A stretch of 64,000 nucleotides of DNA, taken from the NCBI RefSeq assembly GCF_002216775.1, contig NZ_CP022315.1, positions 1,798,001 through 1,862,000 of the forward strand. Direction: 5' to 3'. Under the pieces are notes generated by a model. That model worked only from the letters and a program-made list of their open reading frames with translations. It was not told the DNA's origin and did not search any database. Within the stretch, counting starts at the first letter, position 1. The number at the start of each line of letters is the position of its first letter. This DNA is from Virgibacillus phasianinus. GTDB taxonomy: Bacteria; Bacillota; Bacilli; Bacillales; Amphibacillaceae. Both the position numbers and the translations under genes were made by a program. Shown here in pieces: positions 55,301 through 62,260 of the stretch.

Positions 55301-55543
55301 CAACAGCTCATTGATCAATATGTGGATGCCGGGGAAATAGGTCATCCTCTGGCTAAAAAACTAAGCAATAGGCTAAATCAAGCTGAACACCAATTGGTAA
55401 AGGGCCACATAAATCAAGCTATTAAGAAAATGAACGATTTCTTGAAACACTTGAACAATGATGCGATGAATAAATTTATTACCGACAAGGCGAAGGAAAT
55501 TCTTAATAAGGATGCTGATGCTTTAATTAAGTCTTGGGAATAG
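52316..55543 (+). CDS. secreted multidomain glycoside hydrolase family 43
   Basis: The 1075-residue secreted enzyme has a signal peptide ending at VHAA, then PA14 (about 35-180), a helical linker and a GH43 five-bladed propeller (about 275-575). The candidate catalytic set is Asp290 (YQGQDPFVTY), Asp403 (QANDFTVLDY) and Glu451 (GGGGEGPRILQ). A CBM6/35-like domain (about 580-725; YQAEDAIHYGDITKDDSHAN), three Big_2-type Ig modules (about 730-990; LQLNATVEPANYTNKIIWTS) and a FIMAH domain follow. GH43 enzymes cleave arabinofuranosides, xylosides and, in some subfamilies, galactofuranosides. The PA14 and FIMAH modules closely match those of the GH2 neighbour, so the pair probably acts on the same polymer or glycan. 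GTG follows GGAGG. Confidence 0.87.
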   Translation: MKRVFGILTAIILLTGMFSATPDVHAADTTIEGHGLLGEFFNCERNPDNREDINVFNFDDFRGESTVENLNGDSFIGIFNELIGKPDYNTARFTGTIVPEYTEDYTFYMEGDDGFRLWINGELVIDFWEQKWEIEQSSAPISLEAGKHYDIKVEYLQGWGGSWLRMGWESASQEREIVPESALYLPLDHIISTQKDELSGEIGKIDYLMENFADKVNEGALNNLNTVKLTTQELLDTIDDKAISDREKADLLIDATENASIARSDFMKEMGVTSSSVHDKFNNPLYQGQDPFVTYKDGFYYFVSSSNLDSNNKIYVSKSRTLTDQGEKVMVFDSQGTQTRIFAPEIFFFDGKWYIYYCADLEDYDYRHMATVLESVTDDPQGEYVNKGALYTGEDGQYKQANDFTVLDYNGQLYAIWGTLGSGEPIGPAIAPMDNPYTITADRSIIGGGGEGPRILQRDGKVFIVVSEGDYQSNDYRLSYLMNKDGDILNKDSWTRTNDVFLSTDDVSGPARASFVKSADGTEDWMMYHSRVYKDTERNWWRQVNIKEFGWNEDGTPDFGEPVSPYEWQDLPSGDLGQGDMYQAEDAIHYGDITKDDSHANYQGTGYINLPNKSGAEASFVVNAEEKGDYIVGVRYAYGVQVDGESTSNPTTQLPARAKVNVYVNGAHVKTITPDKTAISWEEWFTASERLALKEGKNVISYRIDNDSIGNVNLDYLTMYKADVPNQIAPTVPATDLAMDSHAQVNVGKTLQLNATVEPANYTNKIIWTSDNPDVAVVNSAGMVTGKAAGTTTIKATIDGHEVSCELTVLNPVNVSSLEIMGEHGDSEIRTKGGTLQLSANVLPENATEKSVTWTIEEGGKYASISETGLVTAKGKGTVVVKAASVSNPDITDTFEVKIIGLDSVTVTVDESTLVRNQTIDLELNGKNNKNATVDLTKATVNYVSSNENVITVENGKIIAHNTGTAEVYADVTLNGYSVQSNKLKITVTTNIKSIQQLIDQYVDAGEIGHPLAKKLSNRLNQAEHQLVKGHINQAIKKMNDFLKHLNNDAMNKFITDKAKEILNKDADALIKSWE

Positions 55544-55726
55544 GCATACGGAAAGTACGGGTTTTGGGATTCCGTTAATTTAGAACTGCGGAAGAAACGT
55601 TTTCTATTCTTGATGAAGAAGATTAAATAGAGCAGGAAAAGGGGAAGCAATTTTAGCATTGTCTCTATAAACGAGGGTGTTTCGATAGTTTAACTAGGGG
55701 TATTAAAAAAGTTTCCTATAACTAAA

Positions 55727-55769
55727 ATAACTGAGCGCAGGTGATTCATTGCGCTCAGTTATTTTTTTG
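55727..55769 (+). terminator. terminator after the GH43 gene
   Basis: AATAACTGAGCGCA and TGCGCTCAGTTATT pair perfectly around GGTGATTCAT, followed by six T. Between 55544 and 55870 I see no gene. Confidence 0.85.
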
Positions 55770-55870
55770 CTTAGTCAAACGGGATCCTCCACATTCCAAT
55801 CCATGTAATTGTATTCGAGTGGGGCAGGGGCCGTCCATATTAGTGTTTGCATTAGTTAGAATGGAACAAT

Positions 55871-56077
55871 CTAATTTATCAATTCATGGAAAAAATCATA
55901 TTTTTCGATTGTACTTCGGTAAGTTCCTTGGTCAAGAATAGCTTGGGCACTAGTATATCGTCCATAACAACTTTGATGAACAACAGTATTAAATTCATCT
56001 AAAAACACTTTGTCTTTATTTTTGTAAAACCTTTCACATACAGGACATTTTAAACGGTAGAAGTCATTATTATTCAA
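55871..56077 (-). CDS. small zinc-ribbon-like protein
   Basis: The 68-residue protein starts at TTG 56077, eight bases after GGGGG. It contains CPVC (YRLKCPVCERFYKNKDKVF) and, 18 residues later, VVHQSCYGRY, a Cys2-(His/Cys)2 arrangement like a small treble-clef or zinc ribbon. A C-terminal segment (STIEKYDFFHELIN) follows. I recognise no family. It could be a stand-alone adaptor or a trimmed gene. The downstream flank has no terminator. Confidence 0.6.
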   Translation of the reverse strand: MNNNDFYRLKCPVCERFYKNKDKVFLDEFNTVVHQSCYGRYTSAQAILDQGTYRSTIEKYDFFHELIN

Positions 56078-56100
56078 TTCGTTTTCCCCCATTGGTTTCG

Positions 56101-56301
56101 TTATTTTTGTGTTACGTTGTTACTAAGTACACGACGAGTCCCTTCTTTATTATGCTTCAAGGAAAAATTCCCAGTACTACCTTCATGATAAGTAATCAGT
56201 TCCTCTTCATTTGAAAAGAATAGTTTGATTATGTATTTCGCGAAGTAGTCGCCAATACATTTATCTAAATATTTATCTCTATAAAACTGGTTGACGGTTT
56301 T
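56101..56301 (-). pseudogene. C-terminal gene fragment without a start codon
   Basis: The minus-strand frame is open for 66 codons from just after a TGA and ends VLSNNVTQK. It contains VNQFYRDKYLDKCIGDYFAK, then YIIKLFFSNEEELITYHEGS. It has no start codon or ribosome binding site. It joins directly onto the comK remnant at its upstream side. The family is not recognised. It is probably the tail of a gene lost in the rearrangement that also left the comK fragment. Confidence 0.35.
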
Positions 56302-56415
56302 TCAAACAACCACTGATTCTGCTCAATCACAATTGTGATGTAGTTCATATTTACCACTTGCACTAATACTATTGTACTATTTATCTTTGTAATGTGAAAG
56401 GATTTTTTTAAGAAT
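56265..56415 (-). pseudogene. comK remnant 2
   Basis: The frame reads SFHITKINSTIVLVQVVNMN then YITIVIEQNQWLFEKPSTSF, clearly related to ComK residues 5-45 (YTINSNTMALLPAKNIEYDTIVIEQSRRLF). Nucleotides TTTCACATTACAA match comK remnant 1 exactly. The initiator region has become TTAAAAAAATCC, and the match ends before the DNA-binding part. Together with the copy at 26430 this gives two decayed comK copies beside one intact gene. Confidence 0.6.
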
Positions 56416-56697
56416 GTTTTTTCGTAATGATCACGCTGATTCATTACCATACTTAGCTCAAAAGAAACCCTAGAAACTTCTATCCGGTAATTTGATTACG
56501 GCCAAGGAAATGTATCGGCAGACAGGTGATTACCACCTCACATCTTCTGTTAAAAAGTCATACGTATATAGAATTATAAATGTTATACTTGTTGTACTAT
56601 TTTGACCAATTTTCAGTTGGTCAATCTTTATCAATCAAGCCAGATTGTATGAGTTACCTTATTTGTGTTTTGGACAAAAATACGGGGAGGAATCCAA

Positions 56698-56883
56698 ATG
56701 CAAAATAAATTAAGAAAATCTGCAAAAGACAAATCTATATCTGGAGTTTGTGGAGGCATTGCCGAATATTTTGGTATATCTTCCCTTGGGGTAAGGATTA
56801 TCTTCATTGTTTTAACTCCTGCCAATCTGCTCATATATATAATTCTAGCAAACACAATCCTCGATAGTCCGCCGTCACTGTAA
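56698..56883 (+). CDS. PspC-domain small membrane protein
   Basis: The 61-residue protein has a basic N-terminus (QNKLRKSAKDKSISGVCGGI) and the PspC core GGIAEYFGISSLGVRIIFIV with one hydrophobic helix and a second half-helix. PspC proteins are associated with membrane stress; stand-alone small versions such as this are common in Bacillaceae and their role is unclear. GGGGAGG precedes ATG 56698. A terminator follows about 40 bases later. Confidence 0.8.
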   Translation: MQNKLRKSAKDKSISGVCGGIAEYFGISSLGVRIIFIVLTPANLLIYIILANTILDSPPSL

Positions 56884-56941
56884 GTAGTACTTTTTTCAGT
56901 GGCGCGATTGTTGAAGACCAAAGCCTAATTAGGCTTTTTTA
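56884..56941 (+). terminator. terminator after the PspC gene, with a solo MITE end
   Basis: AAGCCTAATTAGGCTT (56921-56936) is a perfect palindromic stem followed by TTTTT. Just before it, CTTTTTTCAGTGGC (56890-56903) matches the right end of the 210-bp MITE, so a solo end may have been left there. The rest of the gap to 57255 holds only the repeat at 57160. Confidence 0.6.
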
Positions 56942-57159
56942 TCCTTCTTTATTTTAAAAATATCCCATTGTTAGTATAAAAAATATTGCTCCCTAGGCTA
57001 AACTTATTTTCTTTGTAGACAGTAAATACAGTTGAATAGGAAACAAGCGATTTCCTCTGCTAATGACTCATCAAGATACATGAAAGTAGTAAACGGTACA
57101 TAAATATGAAGGTATACTGAACATTAATGAATTTAGTCAAGGTTGTTTTTTGCACATTA

Positions 57160-57232
57160 GTATAAAAATAAATATCTTAGGCTTTCGCCATTCATTCTTG
57201 GCGATAAGCCAAGATTTTCTATCATAAATATC
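57160..57232 (+). repeat. partial copy of the GGCTTTCGCCATT dispersed repeat
   Basis: AGTATAAAAATAAATATCTTAGGCTTTCGCCATT, followed by TCTTGGCGATAAGCCAAGAT, matches the last bases of the window (63965-64000). GGCTTTCGCC and GGCGATAAGCC form an imperfect stem. Confidence 0.6.
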
Positions 57233-57255
57233 AAAGTATTACAGGGGGAATAGCC

Positions 57256-57654
57256 ATGAGCATTGAACTTTTTTCACAGGCTCCAACAGCTCTTCAGGTA
57301 TATAAAGCTGGAGATCCAAATCCCAAAAAAATAAAGCGAATTGTTTATGGACAGGCTACATCAGACGCAAATGGCATAGCTAAACTTTATTTTACAGACA
57401 ATGGATTGGCTAATGGTAATTCGTTATTGCAAACTATTGACCATGCGACATCAAGTGTATATTCTACAAGTTCTACTATAAACGCAAGACCAAGAGTACA
57501 AATGCGAGAGAAGAATGTTACTGCAAAATATGTGTCTGCCAATGTTACCAATATTAGTGGTGTAACATTGTTGGGAATTAAGGTATTAGGTTCAGAAAAC
57601 CCAGTAAGTGGAATTGTTGTAGATTTTATGATTCTAGGTAGTTTTAATGGTTAA
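57256..57654 (+). CDS. hypothetical protein, possibly spore-surface structural
   Basis: The 132-residue protein starts MSIELFSQAPTALQVYKAGD and is rich in Ser, Thr, Asn and Val with a beta-strand-like pattern. It ends with a hydrophobic GIVVDFMILGSFNG. Cys is absent. I recognise no family. It has a good ribosome binding site (CAGGGGG). It converges on a DUF4183 gene with a shared terminator, and a second DUF4183 gene lies nearby, so a role in spore or surface assembly is possible but inferred only from context. Confidence 0.6.
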   Translation: MSIELFSQAPTALQVYKAGDPNPKKIKRIVYGQATSDANGIAKLYFTDNGLANGNSLLQTIDHATSSVYSTSSTINARPRVQMREKNVTAKYVSANVTNISGVTLLGIKVLGSENPVSGIVVDFMILGSFNG

Positions 57655-57705
57655 AAAAAACGCCAAAGGGTTTGAGTTGTTTGGCCAACCCCAGCTTGAA
57701 GCGCT

Positions 57706-57745
57706 AAAAACCGATTCCCCTAATGTAAAGGATAATCGGTTTTTC
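57706..57745. terminator. bidirectional terminator between convergent genes
   Basis: AAAAACCGATT and AATCGGTTTTT pair around a 17-base loop. The A-run on one side and T-run on the other let it end both converging transcripts. Confidence 0.75.
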
Positions 57746-57768
57746 GTTATATCATAGGATGATGTGAT

Positions 57769-58164
57769 TCACGTTGTAAAATCGGTGGTAGATGTTGGTG
57801 TGAAATTGACAACTTGCAAGACCACAGGACTATCAGCGATGATCGGATCGCCTCCGGCCGGAACATCGATTGCTAATGAACCAACGCCAGTAGCTCCGGG
57901 TGTGTACGTTGACAAACCTTCCATTTGGGCCACACCATTAACATACACAGTAAAATAACTGTTATCCGTTGCTAATTGTGGAAGCTCAGTTACTGCTGAA
58001 CCATCATCTTGGAAAAAGTCAGCTGCATCAATGGTTAATGTGCTCCCGGGAGCGGTATCGGTGGTTGTGACATTGAAAAAACTGGCTGCATTAGGTTCGA
58101 CATTGGTCGTGACTGTCCCCCCAATTTGCAACTTCATTAATTGAAGAGCTATATCTATTTTCAC
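57769..58164 (-). CDS. DUF4183 domain protein (spore-surface type)
   Basis: The 131-residue protein is a single DUF4183 domain: ALQLMKLQIGGTVTTNVEPN, FFNVTTTDTAPGSTLTIDAA, NSYFTVYVNGVAQMEGLSTY, TPGATGVGSLAIDVPAGGD and VVLQVVNFTPTST. Members in the Bacillus cereus group are found in or near exosporium loci. GTG 58164 is the only standard start near the front, but it overlaps the ribosome binding site GAGGTG. Relatives start MALQLMKL, which here would correspond to ATA (isoleucine) nine bases after that site, so the real start may be non-standard or mutated. Confidence 0.78.
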   Translation of the reverse strand: MKIDIALQLMKLQIGGTVTTNVEPNAASFFNVTTTDTAPGSTLTIDAADFFQDDGSAVTELPQLATDNSYFTVYVNGVAQMEGLSTYTPGATGVGSLAIDVPAGGDPIIADSPVVLQVVNFTPTSTTDFTT

Positions 58165-58377
58165 CTCGCTAATTGTGATTTAACTATTACCACTATTAAC
58201 TTATGAAAATGAAAACAAGGATGTTTGGACAGTAGCTGTGTTTTATCAAAATCCACCCATATCCATTAATCATATAATAAATAGGGAAGAGAACTGCATG
58301 GAATAAGTGGGGTCATCCTTTAACAATTACAAATAAAAGAATAATGGGAGCATCGGTTGGGGGAGGGTCGCTTGATT

Positions 58378-58776
58378 TTAAGTGAAGGGCGCTTCCTCCA
58401 GATCGTAAATGGATGGGGGCTGTAAAACGCCATTTACAAACAAATTTGTATAGGAAACGTTGTTAGGATTTAGTATGTCGCCACTTCCGTATTGTTTTAA
58501 AGCGTCCTGATTCGTATAAATCTTTTTATCCTCTTTAGCAAGCGCAATATATTGGACAGTCTCCAAGCCAATACTGGGATTTGGAGTGGATCCCGTGGAT
58601 ACATTGATTGTGATGGAAGGGTTAAATGACGGATTGAATGTATTTGTATTTACAGGGCTGTTTTTGGGACTTCCCCTGCACTCCTTACAGCAATGCTCGC
58701 ATGTCCCTTTGCAACGAAGGTCTTCGTCAAATGAACTTTTTTTGGTATATCTGGGATGACAATATTTCTTTTTCAA
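58378..58776 (-). CDS. DUF4183 domain protein with Cys-rich start
   Basis: The 132-residue protein starts at TTG 58776 behind AAAGGAG. The N-terminus is basic with paired Cys residues (RCKGTCEHCCKECRG). A Ser/Thr/Asn-rich linker follows (PSFNPSITINVSTGSTPNPS), then a DUF4183 segment (YIALAKEDKKIYTNQDALKQ, YGSGDILNPNNVSYTNLFVN, GVLQPPSIYDLEE). The domain pattern matches spore-surface DUF4183 proteins. The frame stops soon after PPSIYDLEE, shorter than I expect for the full domain, so it may be slightly truncated. It is the second DUF4183 gene of a pair on this strand. Confidence 0.75.
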   Translation of the reverse strand: MKKKYCHPRYTKKSSFDEDLRCKGTCEHCCKECRGSPKNSPVNTNTFNPSFNPSITINVSTGSTPNPSIGLETVQYIALAKEDKKIYTNQDALKQYGSGDILNPNNVSYTNLFVNGVLQPPSIYDLEEAPFT

Positions 58777-58973
58777 TTTGAGTGTCTCCTTTCCTCAACG
58801 TGTTGTTTTAATTATCATATTTAAGCAACAAAGGCAATGCTTGTGCGGATGCCAAGATTGTAGAGGAAAGTGCAGTCTGATGACGGAGTATTTGTTTTAC
58901 ATAGTAAAAACCAGGATTGTTTGCTATAAAAAACCGATTTTATCCGTTTGTCCAGACTCTATTTTAAAATCAA

Positions 58974-59669
58974 TTATTCTACCATCTCCTCATTGTTTTT
59001 AATCATCTGCTGAACCAGCGTACTGGAGTTAAAGTCGGTGTTACCACGCAGTAATTCCAAGTAGAAGTTATGTGTTTGTAACGTCCGCTTGATGTTGCTT
59101 GTGTGTTTGAAATGGATCATATTCGGCTTGATAATTTCATAAATAGTTTTACCGATTTCGATGACAAATGGGTTATTTGTTGCTTCCAGAACTGCATGAT
59201 GAAATTCTAAATCTATCTCGGCGAGTTCCTCAGGACTTAAGCTAGAATTCATTCTTTCCTTTTGCGACTGATAGACTTCTTCAATTTTACTGATATCCTT
59301 GTTTCCATCTGTGATGATCATGTTTATTAATAGAACCTCAAAGTGCTGGCGAAACTCGATAAGCTGCTCCATGCTGTTACTATGCATAATCAAACTGAAT
59401 ATTAGCGGATTTAATGAAAAGTGAGAGGGGTTATTTGTAATAAACATTCCTTCGCCACGTTTAATTTGGATTACCCCAATAGCTTCTAAAATCTTAATTG
59501 CTTCTCTGACAGGGGTTCTGCTTACCCCTAATTTCTCCATTAATTCCTTTTCAGTGGGCAGTTTGTCACCTGGTTTTAATTCTCCGCTGAGAAGATTATC
59601 TTTAATAATTAATACAATTTCTGAGGATATGGTGCGATTTAAGCTGATTTTATCAATGGAAAAAGTCAT
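58974..59669 (-). CDS. GntR/FadR-family transcriptional regulator
   Basis: The 231-residue regulator has an N-terminal winged helix (about residues 10-70; GDKLPTEKELMEKLGVSRTP, VREAIKILEAIGVIQIKRGE) and an all-helical FCD ligand domain (about 85-225). That domain has the Asp/His residues typical of the FadR branch (DLEFHHAVLEATNNP; the metal-type His appears in FHHA). It is transcribed away from the yhdT-panF pair, with a short inverted repeat in the shared gap, so it is likely their repressor or activator. I use ATG 59669, with AAGGAGATG at good spacing. Confidence 0.85.
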   Translation of the reverse strand: MTFSIDKISLNRTISSEIVLIIKDNLLSGELKPGDKLPTEKELMEKLGVSRTPVREAIKILEAIGVIQIKRGEGMFITNNPSHFSLNPLIFSLIMHSNSMEQLIEFRQHFEVLLINMIITDGNKDISKIEEVYQSQKERMNSSLSPEELAEIDLEFHHAVLEATNNPFVIEIGKTIYEIIKPNMIHFKHTSNIKRTLQTHNFYLELLRGNTDFNSSTLVQQMIKNNEEMVE

Positions 59670-59785
59670 TATGATCATCTCCTTATTTCACAATGGCTGC
59701 GCCTACAATTGCGCACTTCAATATTTGATAAATAAAATTTTTCAGTCAATTTATATTTACAAACGAAATTTAATTTGGTAGGATG

Positions 59786-59801
59786 TGTACAACATAGTAC
59801 A
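59786..59801. promoter_or_regulatory. candidate GntR operator
   Basis: TGTAC-AACATA-GTACA is a perfect five-base inverted repeat in the gap between the gntR-type gene and yhdT-panF, about 120 bases upstream of the regulator start. The spacing suits a dimeric FadR-type factor. The rest of 59670-60127 shows no gene. Confidence 0.45.
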
Positions 59802-60127
59802 TCATACGTAGTAAGTAGATATCCCTAAATATACTATATATTTTGATTTCTGTATAGGGGAAGAAAATTCGCTAGTATGTGAGCGTACAAGAATCACATT
59901 AAAAATGGGGAAGGAAGCTAAATTATACGTAACTTTGGATTAGTAATTTGTGCCTTTCTGTAAGCGTTGCCAATAAGTAATCACTTTTTTCTTTGGAAGG
60001 GGTTGAAGTCTTTCTCAAATGATTAGGATAAAGGCTTTCGTGTCAATTAACATCCAAGATCAAATTCCATAATAGTTACTCATATTACATTGTGAAATCA
60101 CATGAATTTACGAAGGGAGTATTGACT

Positions 60128-60436
60128 TTGGAGAATAAAAAAAGAAAGCAGGAACGCCGTTTTGCAATAGCTAACCGGGAAGCCATTATTGGTTGTATAT
60201 TGGCCGTCATTAATTTTGTATGGTGGTACGGTTTTGCCTATGGACTGGGTTCGAAACCGCCTGAAGAATATACTTACATACTGGGGTTTCCGGCATGGAT
60301 CTTTTTCAGTTTGATTTTGGGAACGCTTTTCATGTTTGTGCTGGTTTTTATCGTGGTTAAGTTTTTACTGACAGATATATCGCTGGAGGATGAAGATGAA
60401 AACGAAGAAGACGAAGATGAGGTGATGAACGTATGA
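60128..60436 (+). CDS. yhdT: YhdT-family small membrane protein
   Basis: The 102-residue protein has a basic N-terminus (MENKKRKQERRFAIANREAI), two membrane helices (about 20-45 and 57-85; GCILAVINFVWWYGFAYGLG, FSLILGTLFMFVLVFIVVKF) and a very acidic tail (EDEDENEEDEDE). YhdT (DUF997) proteins are often encoded directly before panF and may form a complex with it. TTG 60128 lies eight bases after AAGGGAG; TTG 60122 is closer than usual. It overlaps the panF gene by four bases. Confidence 0.8.
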   Translation: MENKKRKQERRFAIANREAIIGCILAVINFVWWYGFAYGLGSKPPEEYTYILGFPAWIFFSLILGTLFMFVLVFIVVKFLLTDISLEDEDENEEDEDEVMNV

Positions 60437-61902
60437 ATTGGAATGTGATTACCCCATTATTATTATTTCTAGTGGTGATTTTCCTGATCGGAATCTGGTC
60501 GAACCGGAAATTATCGAAGGCAGAGGGCTTTCTAAGCGATTATTTTCTTGGGAGCCGTGAGTTTGGAGGATTGGTTCTGGCCATGACCATGGTAGCAACC
60601 TATGGCAGTGCATCCAGTTTCTTAGGTGGGCCGGGTGCAGCGTATACCATTGGATTTGGCTGGGTTTTGCTTGCGATGACCCAAGTGGCAACAGGATATT
60701 TTGTGCTGCTGATATTGGGAAAGAAGTTCGCAATTGTAGCAAGGCGGTATAATGCCGTAACGCTGATTGACTTCTTGAAAGAAAGATATAAAAGTACAGC
60801 AGTTGTCCTGTTAGCAGCTTTCAGCATTATCGTCTTTCTTTTCTCTGCAATGGCCGCCCAATGGGTTGGGGGAGCATATCTCATTCAGTCGGTGACAGGA
60901 ATTAATTATACGGCTGCTTTGTTTATTTTTACGGCATCTGTCTTGGTATATGTAACGATTGGCGGTTTTCGCGCTGTTGTTATCACAGATACGGTTCAGG
61001 GAATTGTCATGCTTTTTGGAACAATACTATTGCTTGTTGCTGTAGTCATCGCTGGGGGCGGATTATCCACTATTTTTTCTGATTTGGTATCTATTAATCC
61101 AAATTTAATTACACCTTTTGGTCATGACGGTTCATTAACAGCTTCCTACGTATCTTCTTACTGGATCCTTGTCGGTGTTGGTGTTGTTGCTGTACCACAG
61201 GTTGCCGTTAGGGCAATGTCCTATAAAAATTCTAAATCCATGCATCGAGCAATTATGATAGGGACTGTTGTAGTAGGAACGATTATGCTTGGGATGCATT
61301 TAATCGGTGTGTTTGCGAGACCGGTGCTGCCAGGGATTGAAGTAGCGGACAAGGTTATTCCATTTATTGCTTTAGAGGTAGTGCCGCCATGGCTTGCCGG
61401 TATCCTCCTTGCTGGTCCTTTAGCAGCAATTATGTCGACGGTAGACTCGTTGTTGTTGTTAGTCAGCTCATCGATTGTCAAGGATGTTTATTTAAATTAC
61501 CTCAAACCAAAGGCAACGGAAAAACAGATTAAAACAGTAAGTATGAGTGTGACTGCGGTAATCGGTATTGTTGCTTTTCTGCTAGCCATTAGTCCGCCTG
61601 ATTTGTTAATCTTTTTGAACCTATTTGCATTTGGCGGGTTAGAAGCTGCGTTTATGTGGCCGCTTATATTAGGGTTGTATTGGAAATATGCCAATAAAAC
61701 TGGAGCGATTGCTTCGATGATTACCGGTATTGGTTCTTATATTGCCATTCACTTTTATAATCAGGCTTTTGGCGATTTATTCGGCGTACATACCGTTACA
61801 GTTCCGGTGTTTCTTTCGTTGATTGTATTTGTGGTGTTTAGTTTGATCTTTAAGCAGGAAGCCTATGAATTTCCGACACGGAATATTAGAAAGGGAGCGT
61901 AG
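60433..61902 (+). CDS. panF: sodium/pantothenate symporter PanF
   Basis: The 489-residue solute:sodium symporter (SSS family) has about 13 helices. Features are SDYFLGSREFGGLVLAMTMV, ATYGSASSFLGGPGAAYTIG, AQWVGGAYLIQSVTG and the SSS signature region GPLAAIMSTVDSLLLLVSSS. These match PanF, which imports pantothenate with sodium. Related symporters for other carboxylates cannot be ruled out. The upstream yhdT-type gene and the divergent GntR regulator support a controlled small-acid uptake unit. The ATG overlaps the stop codon of the preceding gene. Confidence 0.85.
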   Translation: MNWNVITPLLLFLVVIFLIGIWSNRKLSKAEGFLSDYFLGSREFGGLVLAMTMVATYGSASSFLGGPGAAYTIGFGWVLLAMTQVATGYFVLLILGKKFAIVARRYNAVTLIDFLKERYKSTAVVLLAAFSIIVFLFSAMAAQWVGGAYLIQSVTGINYTAALFIFTASVLVYVTIGGFRAVVITDTVQGIVMLFGTILLLVAVVIAGGGLSTIFSDLVSINPNLITPFGHDGSLTASYVSSYWILVGVGVVAVPQVAVRAMSYKNSKSMHRAIMIGTVVVGTIMLGMHLIGVFARPVLPGIEVADKVIPFIALEVVPPWLAGILLAGPLAAIMSTVDSLLLLVSSSIVKDVYLNYLKPKATEKQIKTVSMSVTAVIGIVAFLLAISPPDLLIFLNLFAFGGLEAAFMWPLILGLYWKYANKTGAIASMITGIGSYIAIHFYNQAFGDLFGVHTVTVPVFLSLIVFVVFSLIFKQEAYEFPTRNIRKGA

Positions 61903-61972
61903 GGGAGATATTCTGGTGGTCCATCCGGGCATTTAGATTGAAAAGTGTACTCCCATCCTTTTTCATCGAGTG

Positions 61973-62182
61973 CACTGAAAAAGTGGTGGATGTTAATAAT
62001 TTCATTTTTCACCTATACTTAGCATCTTGAATATACGAAGACTCCTGCGGGAAGTGAGAGATCGGCGAGACCCCGGAGGACGGCAGTCCGAGGAGACTCG
62101 ACACTCGCCCGCGGAAAGCGACGTATATTCAAGATGCGATGATAGATCCACATATTTTGTTCTAAATTTCCCTTTTTCAGTG
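61973..62182 (+). mobile_element. 210-bp MITE, copy D
   Basis: CACTGAAAAAGTGGTGGAT at the left and CCTTTTTCAGTG at the right, inner repeat GCATCTTGAATATACG / CGTATATTCAAGATGC, same core, same orientation as copy C. It lies between panF and the amidase gene. Confidence 0.85.
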
Positions 62183-62260
62183 GTCTCTTTTCATCCACTG
62201 TGGAAACCCTACCATATTTTATACTATAAAAACTATCAAACTAGTAAGGAGTGATGTTTC

